DNA of 64,000 nt from the NCBI GenBank assembly GCA_963814955.1, contig CAWFEX010000008.1, positions 682,001 through 746,000 of the forward strand, written 5' to 3'. Source of the stretch: DATCJA01 sp963814955 (GTDB taxonomy: Bacteria; Acidobacteriota; Vicinamibacteria; Vicinamibacterales; UBA2999). Shown piece after piece: positions 25,922 to 35,006 of this stretch. Numbering within the stretch: position 1 is the stretch's first letter; every line of letters starts with the position of its first letter. The notes beneath the pieces were generated by a model. That model was not told the DNA's origin. It did no database searches and was given only the letters and a program-made list of their open reading frames with translations. The position numbers were made by a program, and so were the translations under genes.

Positions 25922-26195
25922 GGGGTTCCATCCCCAGCGCGATCGTGGCTCCTGAGCGCTCCAAGCCGTAGATCGCGGCGATGTTCGGATGATTGAGCGA
26001 GGCGAGGACTTCTGCTTCGCGCTGGAATCGCGCCAGCCGCTCGGCATCTGAGGCCACCGAGGTCGGCAACACCATGATGGCCACGGCCCGTTTCAGATTG
26101 GTGTCGGTGGCTTTCCATACCTCGCTCATGCCGCCCACGCCGAACTGCGCGGTGACTTCGTACGGGCCGAGGCGCGTGCCAGGAGGTAGGGCCAT
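25921..26195 (-). pseudogene. N-lobe fragment of a Pkn-type Ser/Thr kinase
   Basis: From ATG 26195 the frame reads LPPGTRLGPYEVTAQFGVGGMSEVWKATD, the glycine-rich loop, then AVAIMVLP, where the family has a catalytic Lys (VAIKVLP) and this copy has Met. AERLARFQREAEVLASLNHPNIAAIYGLE follows, then similarity stops before the catalytic loop. The piece is about 90 residues of an expected 270 or more. It cannot be an active kinase. Confidence 0.75.
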
Positions 26196-26232
26196 CTGGT
26201 GCGGGGTGGCCTCGTCTATTTCGCGCCGGAAG

Positions 26233-26750
26233 AAGGCGCCGAAGATGTGCATGAAGGGCATCTTCGACGGCTTGAAAGAGGAGGGCATAGAGGAGCGTGT
26301 CAACCTGGAGGTCCGCCGGTCGCACGCCCAGGGGGAGATCGCCAACATCCCGCTGCTGATTCAGAATTACGACGGTTCCGACGTCGACGTGATCGTCGCG
26401 ATGACAACGCCGGTGCTCACAGCCGCGGCGTCCCTGCCCGGTCCAAGCCAGTCGTGTTCACTTACGTATACGACCCGATTGCGGCCGGCGCCGGCAAGAG
26501 CCGGACGGATCACATGCCGCACGTCACCGGTGTGGGTTCGTTCCCGCCGGTCCAGGACACGGTCGACACCATCCAGCGGCTCGTGCCCGGCGTCCGCGCG
26601 GTCGGAACGCTTTACAACAGCTCCGAAGCCAATTCGGTCAAGGTAGTGGGCGTGGCGCGCGGCATCTTCGAGCAGCGGGGCATCAAGCTGCAGGAGATAC
26701 CCATCACCGGGCTGGCGACGACTCCCATCGTGCGGCGGTCGTCCCGACGA
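26233..26750 (+). pseudogene. Fragment of an ABC_sub_bind periplasmic protein with a frameshift
   Basis: KGIFDGLKEEGIEERVNLEVR, then GEIANIPLLIQNYDGSDVDVIVAMTTPVLTAA, and after a frame change near 26445 SKPVVFTYVYDPIAAGAG, GVGSFPPVQDTVDTIQRLVPGVRAVGTLYNSSEANS. This is the middle of the ABC substrate-binding family PF04392. The signal peptide and C-terminal lobe are both missing. It lies head to head with the kinase fragment, only about 40 bp away, which points to joining of unrelated pieces. Confidence 0.7.
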
Positions 26751-26802
26751 CCGCCTGACGTGCTATGCTGCGCCCTCCCCGGCTGCTCACGTGGAGGATG
26801 CC

Positions 26803-27330
26803 ATGCGTTTCCGCTCGCTTGTCGTCCTGATCGTCATCCTTGGCGCCAGTCCCGCCGCCGCCTGGCAGGAATACATCTATCTCGATCGTGGCGTCGCCAT
26901 TCAGTTCCCCGTCGCCCCGCAGGTCCGGACCGGCACACAACAGTCGACGCTGCTCAAAGGGCTGCCGACCACGATTTATTCCGCTGAGGACGATCGCGTC
27001 CTGTATCGGCTCACGGTGGTGGACCTTGCCGGCAACACGGATGCGGCGACGAACCTGCTCAATGAAGCCGCGTACTTCCTAATGCGGGAAGGCGAGGTGC
27101 TGTTCACGGATTTCCCGCGCGTCTACAACGACGAACGGGCGATTTACGGGCTCACGCTGGTCGTTGACCGTACCGACGGCAGCCGCGCCCGCACGTCGCT
27201 CTATGTCAGTAAGGGAAGGCTATATATCGCGGACGCGATCGTCCAACCGGCACGCGGTGACAAGGACATGACCGTGCCGTCGCGGTTCGACCAGACGATC
27301 CGGTTCCCGCCCGACGGCCGGTTCGACTAG
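26803..27330 (+). CDS. Secreted protein, unknown, 175 aa
   Basis: ATG 26803 follows GTGGAGGATGCC, a good ribosome site. The signal peptide is MRFRSLVVLIVILGASPAAA. The mature protein begins WQEYIYLDRGVAIQFPVAPQ, a pattern I associate with small periplasmic proteins of Acidobacteriota and proteobacteria ('...GFSVxFPxxP...'). It has alternating beta strands and no cysteines. Function is not known. It is convergent with the DUF6152 gene downstream. Confidence 0.7.
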   Translation: MRFRSLVVLIVILGASPAAAWQEYIYLDRGVAIQFPVAPQVRTGTQQSTLLKGLPTTIYSAEDDRVLYRLTVVDLAGNTDAATNLLNEAAYFLMREGEVLFTDFPRVYNDERAIYGLTLVVDRTDGSRARTSLYVSKGRLYIADAIVQPARGDKDMTVPSRFDQTIRFPPDGRFD

Positions 27331-27416
27331 CGTCAACTCCCAATTCCCAAGAAGCCAACTCCCAAACCGTTACGCGCACGGCCTGGCAGTTGGAAGTTGC
27401 GAGTTGGGGTTTGTTG

Positions 27417-27800
27417 TTATTCGCAACCGCGGTTCGAGCAGACCTTCTGGCCGCCGCTCGGTGTCACGTTCATCAGCTGGCCGCCGCGGGAGCCGTCCTT
27501 CATCGGCCGGAAGCCGACCTCGATCGTGCCGCCGGGGCGGAAGCTTTCCGCCTTCCAGCCAAGCTGCTGCAGCTGCAGCGGCGATCCCGCTTCGAACGAC
27601 CAGACCGCCTCGCGGCCGCTCTGATCGGTCAGCGTCACGTGCAACCAGACGTGCGGATTCACCCACTCGAGCTGTTTGATCGTCCCCGTGCGGGAGACCA
27701 CTTTCGACTGGTCGAACATCGCAGTCGAGTGATGCGCGAGCGCGGGTGCGACGGCGATTGATGCGGCAACGACGGCAAGGACGAGAGTTCTAGGGAACAT
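27417..27800 (-). CDS. DUF6152 family periplasmic protein
   Basis: A 127-residue exported protein. Signal peptide TLVLAVVAASIAVAPALA, then AHHSTAMFDQSKVVSRTGTIKQLEWVNPHVWLHV, the DUF6152 signature, then a second strand-rich half with SFEAGSPLQLQQLGWKAESFRPGGTIEVGFRPMKDG. AAGGAGGGCC stands directly before ATG 27800. It is the short form of the protein at 18442. The fold may be OB-like; the role is unknown. Confidence 0.82.
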   Translation of the reverse strand: MFPRTLVLAVVAASIAVAPALAHHSTAMFDQSKVVSRTGTIKQLEWVNPHVWLHVTLTDQSGREAVWSFEAGSPLQLQQLGWKAESFRPGGTIEVGFRPMKDGSRGGQLMNVTPSGGQKVCSNRGCE

Positions 27801-27870
27801 GGCCCTCCTTATCGACGTCCGGGGCACGACGAAGCGACGTACCTCGCGGCTCGCGACTGAATCGAAACAG

Positions 27871-28254
27871 TTACGGCTGCGCTGGCTGGACGATCTCCAG
27901 CAGCGAGTCGTGAATCCAGCCGTTGTCTTCGTTCTTGTACCAGCGCATGACCATGCCGGTTTTTCGAAGCGCCGGCGAGATGCCGACATGGATCCACTCG
28001 CCCCGCCGTCCGAGCACGGACAGGACCGTGCCTTTCGGCGCGAGCACGATCACTTCGTTCACGGTGGTCGGGCCCATGTGAACGTTGGCATGCCCGACCT
28101 TCACGCGCACGCGCTCACCGGTCGGCGGCGGCGCCTTGGCGGCCGCGGGCTGTCCCTGACCGCCGCGCTGCTGCGCGTCTGCGGCACACGGCAGCGTGAG
28201 CGCGAGGACGATGATGCACAGGCACGCTCGAGCGCGGGCGATTGCCGTCGGCAT
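27871..28254 (-). CDS. Periplasmic SH3-like domain protein
   Basis: A 127-residue exported protein. Signal peptide ending PCAADA, a Gln/Ala/Pro linker, then RVRVKVGHANVHMGPTTVNEVIVLAPKGTVLSVLGRRGEWIHV, the bacterial SH3 pattern with GPS/GT-like turns. A conserved NEDNGWIHDSLLEIV end follows. Such domains bind cell wall or protein partners. It is 70 bp upstream of the DUF6152 gene on the same strand. Confidence 0.78.
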   Translation of the reverse strand: MPTAIARARACLCIIVLALTLPCAADAQQRGGQGQPAAAKAPPPTGERVRVKVGHANVHMGPTTVNEVIVLAPKGTVLSVLGRRGEWIHVGISPALRKTGMVMRWYKNEDNGWIHDSLLEIVQPAQP

Positions 28255-28328
28255 GCCGCATAGTCAACACCCCGCCGCGCACGCTGTCAAGGATGCTAGG
28301 ATTACCAGCCAACCGAGGAGTGCAGCTT

Positions 28329-29553
28329 ATGCGCGCCATGCCGCATCTCGTCGCGACGTCGCTGCTGCTGGGTGCGCTCGCGCTCGTTCCAGGCATGCTC
28401 GGGATCGACGCGAGTCAGGCGCCGCAGGCGATCAGGAAGGTCGACCTGGGCGACTACGAGCCGGTCGTCCCGTGGCCGAAGGCGCTGCCCGATACCGACC
28501 AGCCGCATGCCGGCTGGACGTGGGGATCGGGCGCGGGCGTGTGGGCCGAGAGTCCCAACAAGGTCTGGGTGGCACAGCGCGGCGAGATCGCCCTGCCACC
28601 GGGCGCCGACCCCTGGATCTGCGCGTGTCTCCTGACCCCGCCCCGCACGAACACCGGCCGGCGCGCGTACGCCGACAAGCCCTACCCCTACGAGATGCGG
28701 CGGCACCATCTCGTCTTCACCGTCGATCGCGACGGCACCACCATTGGCGAATGGCTGCAGCACGATCGGTATCTGGCGCCGCCGCGCGGCAGCGGGCTCG
28801 GGGAAATGGGCCGCGGACCGCACAAGATCCTGATGAATCCGTACGATCCACAGAAGCATCTCTGGATCGTCGATGACGACATGCACGAGATCAACATCTT
28901 CACCAACGACGGCAAACTGGTACGGACGATGGGCGAGCGCGGCGTGCCCGGGCGGGGACCGAACAACTTCAACCGGCCCACCGACATCGCGTGGCTTCCC
29001 GATGGCACCTTCTTCGTCGCCGACGGGTACGCGGGCACGCGCGTCGCGAAGTTCGATCGCAACGGGAACTTCCTGATGGACTGGGGGCGGCCGCCGGTCG
29101 ATCCGGACAACCCGAAGGCGTACGAATTCTGGTCGGTGCACAGCATCGGCATCAGCCGCGACCGCCGCATGTTCGTCGCCGACCGCGAGCATCACCGGAT
29201 GCAGGTGTTCGACGAGAACGGGAAGTTCCTCTACATGTTTCCCACCGGCTACAACTCGTCGGTACTGTCGCACTTCGTCACACAGGACGATCACGTCTGG
29301 GTGGCCGACTGGACGACGGATCGGCTGGTGAAGTACGACCTCGAGGGGCACTACATCCTCGACATCGGCAGCCACGGCCCGCTGCCGGGCCAGTTCGACG
29401 GCGTCCATCAGATCCACGTCGACGCCGACCGCAACCTCTACGTCACCGAGGTCCAGAACGATCGCTCGCAGAAATTCCGCGCCGAAGCCGAACGCCGATC
29501 CGAACAGGATCGTCGGGCCGATGGCGATCGTGAACCCGAAGCCGTCGCGCTAG
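28329..29553 (+). CDS. NHL-repeat beta-propeller, exported (one apparent insertion)
   Basis: A signal peptide from ATG 28329 (MRAMPHLVATSLLLGALALVPG) is followed by six-blade NHL-type repeats: KHLWIVDDDMHEINIFTNDG, FNRPTDIAWLPDGTFFVADGY, VHSIGISRDRRMFVADREHHRMQVFDENG, HVWVADWTTDRLVKYDLEG, VHQIHVDADRNLYVTEVQN. The frame breaks near 29483; dropping one inserted base continues as PKPNADPNRIVGPM and stops at 29551-29553, giving 407 residues. Similar proteins are often annotated as peptidyl-alpha-hydroxyglycine alpha-amidating lyase-like, but the active-site assignment is not secure here. Confidence 0.82.
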
Positions 29554-29738
29554 AGGCTCGAGACTTTTCAGCGCGCTCACGCGCTCGAACACGGCGGTCA
29601 CTTTCGCGAAGTCGACCCGAGTCGGGCTCGGACTGCGAGCCAATCGATTCGCGCACGATCCCGACATGCGCCCAAAGACCTACCCGGCGATGCTCGACAG
29701 CAACGGCTTGAAGGGCGCCCGGAGCGCGCCGACGTGTC

Positions 29739-30098
29739 CTACGTGGCTGCTCCGAAGCTCCGCAACGCATCGGCTTCCTCGTCGAAGATCTCGAACACCG
29801 TCGCCAGCCGCGTGATGCCCATCAGGTGATTGCTGCGGCGCGTGAGGTGGAGCAGCTTGATCGTGCCGTCGCGATTCCGCGTCGAGACATACTTGCTTAC
29901 GAGCATCCCGAGGCCGGCGCTGTCGATATGCGTGACGTCCTTCAGATCGAGCACGATCTTCACCCGCCCCTCGGCGACCAGCCTGTTCACGTAGTCGCGA
30001 AACACGAGATCGCCCTCCTCCAGCTCGAGACGGCCGGTCAGCCGGAGGATGGTGACGTCGCCGACCGGCGTTTCCGCGATTTTCATGCGCGAGGTCAC
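29739..30098 (-). CDS. STAS-domain anti-sigma factor antagonist
   Basis: A 119-residue cytoplasmic STAS protein of the SpoIIAA/RsbV type. TILRLTGRLELEEGDLVFRDYV and KIVLDLKDVTHIDSAGLGMLVSKYV include the DSAG loop, whose Ser is the phosphorylation site in this family. The start is GTG 30098, with a GGAG-like site, or ATG 30086. It follows the response-regulator/kinase gene by 12 bp, so the two are probably partners in a partner-switching pair. Confidence 0.88.
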   Translation of the reverse strand: MTSRMKIAETPVGDVTILRLTGRLELEEGDLVFRDYVNRLVAEGRVKIVLDLKDVTHIDSAGLGMLVSKYVSTRNRDGTIKLLHLTRRSNHLMGITRLATVFEIFDEEADALRSFGAAT

Positions 30099-30110
30099 GG
30101 CGTGCTCCGC

Positions 30111-30962
30111 TCATTCCAGATATTTGACGAAGATGACTTCATTCCGCGCTTCGTTGTAAATCAACTCATCGACGAGCGACTGTGTCATGGCCAGACCGAA
30201 GCCGCCCGGTCGAAGGCCTCTCTCCTCGCGGACGACAGAATGACGGATCGGATCATCTTCCGGGTTCGAGATCGCCGCATGCCGCAGGCCGTCGATATCG
30301 AATCCCTCGCCAGGATCGGCGATCCGATAGAGCAGCATCTTCTTCGCCCTCACGCATGAGATGCGAACCTTCCGGTTCGGATCGAGCTTGCCTCCCCACT
30401 CGACGGCGTTCATCAGCAGCTCGCGAAACGCCTGCGCGACTGCCTCCCGCACGTCCTCCGGCAGCGTGGCCTCGAGGTGCAGAACGAAGGACTGGATACG
30501 CTCGGCGGTCTGCAGCGTGCACGGCGCGACGAGTTCGAGCCACTCGGGTCGCGCCGAGATGACGTCGATCGACAGCGCCGCCGACGGCGCGACGGCGTCG
30601 TTGACCACGTCGACGATCGTGTTCGGTGGAAACGGCTTGCGGATGTACCGGTAGGCCTGGCGCTTGACCGCCTGTAGCAGCGACTGCGGCGTGTCGTCGG
30701 CGGTCATCATGATGACGAGAGGCGGCGTGGCGAGCTCACACGCGCGTGCCAGGACGTCGAGTCCGCTCATGCTCGGCAGGCCGATATCCAGCAGGACGAT
30801 GTCGAACGGGCGATCCTGCAGGAGCGCCAGCGCCTCTAGTCCATCGCTGGCGGACTCGATGCTATGGCCGGCTCCGGCCAGCAGCGCGGACAGCGCGTGA
30901 CGCAGCCCTCGGTCGTCATCGACGATCAGGATGCGACGGCTTCGAGCAGATTCGGCACCCAT
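30111..30962 (-). CDS. Response regulator fused to an RsbW-like ATPase
   Basis: A 283-residue two-domain protein. Residues about 9-125 form a receiver domain: ILIVDDDRGLRHALSALLAGAG, phosphoacceptor in VLLDIGLPSMSGLDVL, TADDTPQSLLQAV and the conserved Lys in RYIRKPF. Residues about 150-283 form a HATPase_c_2 domain: AFRELLMNAVEWGGKLDP (N box), IADPGEGFD (G1 box) and RPGGFGLAMTQSLVDEL. The architecture joins a phosphorelay input with an anti-sigma-type serine kinase that would act on the adjacent STAS protein. ATG 30962 gives the native start. It diverges from a hybrid kinase gene 86 bp away. Confidence 0.88.
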   Translation of the reverse strand: MGAESARSRRILIVDDDRGLRHALSALLAGAGHSIESASDGLEALALLQDRPFDIVLLDIGLPSMSGLDVLARACELATPPLVIMMTADDTPQSLLQAVKRQAYRYIRKPFPPNTIVDVVNDAVAPSAALSIDVISARPEWLELVAPCTLQTAERIQSFVLHLEATLPEDVREAVAQAFRELLMNAVEWGGKLDPNRKVRISCVRAKKMLLYRIADPGEGFDIDGLRHAAISNPEDDPIRHSVVREERGLRPGGFGLAMTQSLVDELIYNEARNEVIFVKYLE

Positions 30963-31048
30963 CTCACACTCCCATGACGTCAGAATAGGTCTCGGGGACT
31001 GCGCCGTGGCAACGGTAGTGTAATGCGTGGAGTCCGTGAAGGTGACCC

Positions 31049-34033
31049 ATGGATCAGCCAACGTTTTCCCAGCCAGACACCAGCGGACGTTTCAGCCCGC
31101 ATCAGCTGGTGCTCTACGAAACCGCCCGGGCGCTGGTGGAATGCACGACTCTCGAAGAGGCAGCGCCCCGCATGGTCGCAGCGGTCTGCCGCGCACTGGG
31201 GTGGCAGTGCGGCGCCATCTGGGAAGCCGACCGCGCCCGACAGGTGATGCACTGCGTCGGCACATGGCACGCGCCGGGCCTGCTGATTGACGAGTTCACG
31301 ACGGTGACCAAGGCGTCCACGTTCGAGCGGGGGATTGGTCTGCCGGGCAGGGTCTGGGCCACGCGCGAGCCGGCGTGGATTCCCGACGTGACCCGGGACG
31401 ACAACTTCCCGCGTGCCCGCGTCGCTCAACGCGTCGGACTTCACGCCGCATTCGCAATCCCGATCATGCAGGGCCGACAGGTGCAGGGTGTCATGGAGTT
31501 CTTCAGCCGGGACATCCTCCAGCCCTCGGCGGACCTGTTGGCGACGATGACGACGATTTGTAACCAGATCGCGCTCTACCTCGAGCGGCTGTGGACAAGC
31601 GAGGACTTCGATCGCTTCTTCAAGCTGTCACTCGACCTTTTCTGCGTCGCCACGTTCCAGGGGTACTTCGTACGCCTCAATCCGGCGTGGCAGACGGTCC
31701 TGGGCTTCTCGGAGGACGAGCTGCGCGCGTCGCCGTTCATCGACTTCGTGCACCCCGACGACCGCGAGGTGACGCTGCGCGAGCTGTCCAGGGTGACGAC
31801 GGGCGAGCACGTGATCAACTTCGAGAACCGGTATCGCACCAGGGACGGGTCGTACAAGTGGCTGCAATGGTTCGCCTCGCCGTTCATCGCGCAGGGACTC
31901 ATCTACGCGGCGGCGCGCGATGTGACAGAGCGGAATGCCGCCGAGGACACTCTGCGTCGATACGCGCAGGAGATGGAGATCGCCAAACGCGAGCAGGAGC
32001 AGAACGCGGAGCGGCTGGCACAGCTCGTCGGGGAGCTCGAGGTGGCACGTAGGCGGGCGGAGGCCGCCACCGTCGCCAAGGGCGAGTTCCTGGCGAACAT
32101 GAGCCACGAGATCCGGACGCCGATGAACGCGATCATCGGCATGACCGACCTGACGCTGCAAACGAAGCTGACGCCGCAACAGCGTGGCTACCTGAAGACG
32201 GCCAGTGAGTCGGCTGAAGCGTTGCTGACGATTATCAACGACATCCTCGACGTTTCGAAGATCGAGGCGCGCCGCCTGACGCTCGACCGCGTGCCGTTCA
32301 TCGTCCGCGACACGATCGAGGATAGCGTCAAGCTGTTTGGGCCGCGCGCCGACCAGAAGGGGCTCGAGCTGTCCTGCCGCATCGCCCCGGATGTGCCCAC
32401 CGCCCTCATCGGCGATCCCGGACGCCTGCGACAGATCCTGCTGAATCTGGTCAGCAACGCCGTGAAGTTCACCGACGCCGGCGAAGTTGGTGTCGAAATT
32501 GTCGTGGCAGAGCGAACCACCGACGAGGTCGTGCTGCGTTGCACCGTCCGCGATACCGGCATCGGCGTTCCCGAAGACAAGCGCCGGGAGATCTTCGACG
32601 CGTTCGTGCAGGCCGATGCGTCGACGACACGACGGTACGGCGGGACCGGTCTGGGCCTCACGATCTCGGCTCAACTCGTCGAGATGATGGGCGGCCGGCT
32701 GTCACTCGAAAGCGAGCCGGACAAGGGCAGCCGATTCCACTTCGTCGCGCGGTTCGACCTTCACACGGGTGCCGCCGACACGGTCCCGGTCCCGTCGTTC
32801 GATATGCGATCGCTGCGGGCGCTCGTCGTCGACGACAACGCCACCAACCGGATGATCCTGACTGAAATTCTCGAAAGCTGGCAGATGACGGCTGCCGCCG
32901 CCGACGGCGCTTCCACCGCGCTGGAGATGCTGCTCGACGCCGCGGAGCGCGCTCGGCCGTTTCAGGTCGTGCTGACCGATGCGGCGATGCCTGACGTCGA
33001 TGGGTTCACACTGGCCGAGCGGATCGCAGCGGTGCACGGGCTGGGCACGCCGAAGGTCATACTCCTGACGTCGGCTGGAGCGCCGGCGCTGCGCGGCCGC
33101 CGAGCGAAGCTCTTCGCCGCTACGCTGGCCAAGCCGGTCAAGCAGTCCGATCTGCTTGATGCGATCGTCACCGCGTTCACGACACCCGCCGCTTCGCGGC
33201 GCTCGCGCGCGAAAGAACCGCGCCGCCCGACGCAAGCCGTGAAGACCAGGTTGCGCGTGCTCGTGGCGGAGGACAACCCGACGAATCAAAAGCTCCTGTC
33301 GGCCATGCTCGATCAGAAAGGTCACCAGGTGACTGTCGTGGGCAACGGCCGGCTGGCGGTCGAGCGTGTGGCGCACGAGGCCTTCGACCTGATCCTGATG
33401 GATGTGCAGATGCCGGAGATGAGCGGGCTCGAGGCGACAGCAGCCATCCGCAGACGGGAAGAGGGCTCGGGACGGCACCTGCCGATCGTGGCGCTCACCG
33501 CGCGCGCGATGGCCGGCGATCGCGAGCAGTGCCTGGCCGCGGGGATGGATGCCTATGTATCGAAGCCGGTCCGAGCACCGGAATTGTTCTCCGCAATCGA
33601 TGCGCTCGTAGCCGTGGCTCCCTCAGTGCAGCCCCCAGAGTCATCTTCGGAAACGGCGACGCGATCGGTCGACCTGTCAGCGCTGCTTGCCGGCTTGGGC
33701 GGACGATCGGATCTCGTCACCGAGGTCATCGACATGTTCCTGGTCGATGCGCCCGTGATGCTGACCCGCCTGCGGAACGCGGCCAACGGCGCCGATGTCC
33801 CCGAGCTGGTAGCTGCGGCGCATGCGCTTAAGGGCTCGGCCGGCCTCTTCTCGCAGGGCGACGTGTACCAGCACGCGCTCGCGCTGGAGATGCGTGCGCG
33901 ATCGGGCGACGGCAGCGCCGCCCTCGCTGCTTGCGAAGAGATCGAGGCGAGCGTCCCGCGGCTTGTGGCCGAGCTCCGCCGCATTCGCGATACGTTGGCA
34001 CCCAGCGTCCGTCAACGCGGGGGGCGCGTGTAG
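31049..34033 (+). CDS. Hybrid sensor histidine kinase: GAF-PAS-HisKA-HATPase-REC-REC-HPt
   Basis: A 994-residue cytoplasmic-looking kinase with no membrane helix. GAF at about 25-180 (RGIGLPGRVWATREPAWIPDV), PAS at about 185-297 (GYFVRLNPAWQTVLGFSEDEL), coiled coil at 300-345, HisKA with the phospho-His in NMSHEIRTPMN near 354, HATPase at about 465-590 (NLVSNAVKFTDAGEV, DTGIGVPEDKR, YGGTGLGLTI), receiver 1 at about 595-710 (VLTDAAMPDVDG), receiver 2 at about 735-855 (LILMDVQMPEMSG) and an HPt domain at about 885-985 (AAHALKGSAG). It can run a full internal phosphorelay. Divergent neighbours suggest that the REC-RsbW protein is the output. Confidence 0.92.
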   Translation: MDQPTFSQPDTSGRFSPHQLVLYETARALVECTTLEEAAPRMVAAVCRALGWQCGAIWEADRARQVMHCVGTWHAPGLLIDEFTTVTKASTFERGIGLPGRVWATREPAWIPDVTRDDNFPRARVAQRVGLHAAFAIPIMQGRQVQGVMEFFSRDILQPSADLLATMTTICNQIALYLERLWTSEDFDRFFKLSLDLFCVATFQGYFVRLNPAWQTVLGFSEDELRASPFIDFVHPDDREVTLRELSRVTTGEHVINFENRYRTRDGSYKWLQWFASPFIAQGLIYAAARDVTERNAAEDTLRRYAQEMEIAKREQEQNAERLAQLVGELEVARRRAEAATVAKGEFLANMSHEIRTPMNAIIGMTDLTLQTKLTPQQRGYLKTASESAEALLTIINDILDVSKIEARRLTLDRVPFIVRDTIEDSVKLFGPRADQKGLELSCRIAPDVPTALIGDPGRLRQILLNLVSNAVKFTDAGEVGVEIVVAERTTDEVVLRCTVRDTGIGVPEDKRREIFDAFVQADASTTRRYGGTGLGLTISAQLVEMMGGRLSLESEPDKGSRFHFVARFDLHTGAADTVPVPSFDMRSLRALVVDDNATNRMILTEILESWQMTAAAADGASTALEMLLDAAERARPFQVVLTDAAMPDVDGFTLAERIAAVHGLGTPKVILLTSAGAPALRGRRAKLFAATLAKPVKQSDLLDAIVTAFTTPAASRRSRAKEPRRPTQAVKTRLRVLVAEDNPTNQKLLSAMLDQKGHQVTVVGNGRLAVERVAHEAFDLILMDVQMPEMSGLEATAAIRRREEGSGRHLPIVALTARAMAGDREQCLAAGMDAYVSKPVRAPELFSAIDALVAVAPSVQPPESSSETATRSVDLSALLAGLGGRSDLVTEVIDMFLVDAPVMLTRLRNAANGADVPELVAAAHALKGSAGLFSQGDVYQHALALEMRARSGDGSAALAACEEIEASVPRLVAELRRIRDTLAPSVRQRGGRV

Positions 34034-34055
34034 GGGCACGGGTACAATCTGCGTG

Positions 34056-34736
34056 ATGTCGGTCGCCTCGCACCTCGCTGTATCGCCTGCACAATATGAC
34101 GCTCGCATCCGCTCGCTGATTCCGCTCTACGACGAGCTGATTGCGGAAGTCGCTCGCGCGCTCGGTCATGCGGCGCGCCCGGTGCGGAGGGTGGTCGAGC
34201 TCGGAATCGGCACGGGTGCGCTCGCGCGGGCATGCCTGGAGTCCGCGTCGGGCGCACGCGTCTGGGGCATCGATGCCGACCCGGACATGATGGCGATCGC
34301 GCGTACGCGCCTGGGCCGCCTCTCACGCCGTGTGATGATGACAACGGGCAGTTTCCTGGACGAGGCGCTGCCGTCCTGCGATGCCATCGTCGCGAGCTAC
34401 TCGCTGCATCACATCCGAACGCCCCGCGCGAAGCTGGCGTTCTATCGGCGCTGTTACCGCGCCCTTCGACCCGGCGGCGTCCTGATCAACGGCGACTGCG
34501 CACCGGCCTCGACCCCGCGCGGATTCGCGCGCGATCTCGACCTCTGGTTCGCGCATCTCGGAAAGACGTTCGGCAGCCGCGCGCGGGGACGGCGCGTCTA
34601 CGAATCGTGGGCCGACGAGGACGTGTACGTGCCGCTCGCCGAAGAGGTCCGCCTGCTGGAGCGCGCCGGCTTCGCCGTGGACGTGCCGTGGCGCCGCTCG
34701 CCGTTCGCGGTCATCGTCGGCTGTCGGCAGGTATAG
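34056..34736 (+). CDS. SAM-dependent class I methyltransferase
   Basis: A 226-residue cytoplasmic protein. RRVVELGIGTGALARACLE is the SAM-binding motif I, VWGIDADPDMMAIARTRLG motif II, CDAIVASYSLHHIRTPRAKLAFYRRCYRALRPGGVLINGD the later motifs. The C-terminus (YVPLAEEVRLLERAGFAVDVPWRRSPFAVIVG) is typical of small-molecule methyltransferases. Substrate unknown. The start could be ATG 34056 or GTG 34053; it lies just behind the hybrid kinase and may be co-transcribed. Confidence 0.85.
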   Translation: MSVASHLAVSPAQYDARIRSLIPLYDELIAEVARALGHAARPVRRVVELGIGTGALARACLESASGARVWGIDADPDMMAIARTRLGRLSRRVMMTTGSFLDEALPSCDAIVASYSLHHIRTPRAKLAFYRRCYRALRPGGVLINGDCAPASTPRGFARDLDLWFAHLGKTFGSRARGRRVYESWADEDVYVPLAEEVRLLERAGFAVDVPWRRSPFAVIVGCRQV

Positions 34737-35006
34737 AACCCCGCCCTTCCGTTCCGCGGTTGTCGATCGACACGGCAGTCACTGATGCGAAGTGCCACAT
34801 TTGGGCAGAAGACCGGGGTGGGCGTTTTATTCGTCGCTGCGAGACCGCCTCCTCCACCGTCTGTAGTAGAGCTGCGACATTCGCAGGCGTATCGCAGCGC
34901 ACCTCGCTTTCCGCAATGCCCTTCATCGGCGTCTAATACCGGTAGAATCCACGGGCCTCCCCCGAGGCGGCGCGCCAATGGGATCGCGCAGAACAGGAGC
35001 GGAGCG

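Noticed and set aside
25921..26195. A small active Ser/Thr kinase
   Set aside because: The fragment lacks the catalytic loop and activation segment, and the ATP-binding Lys is Met.
30960..31061. N-terminal extension of the response regulator gene up to 31061
   Set aside because: The extra 33 codons overlap the divergent kinase start and have no receiver-domain similarity; ATG 30962 gives the normal start.
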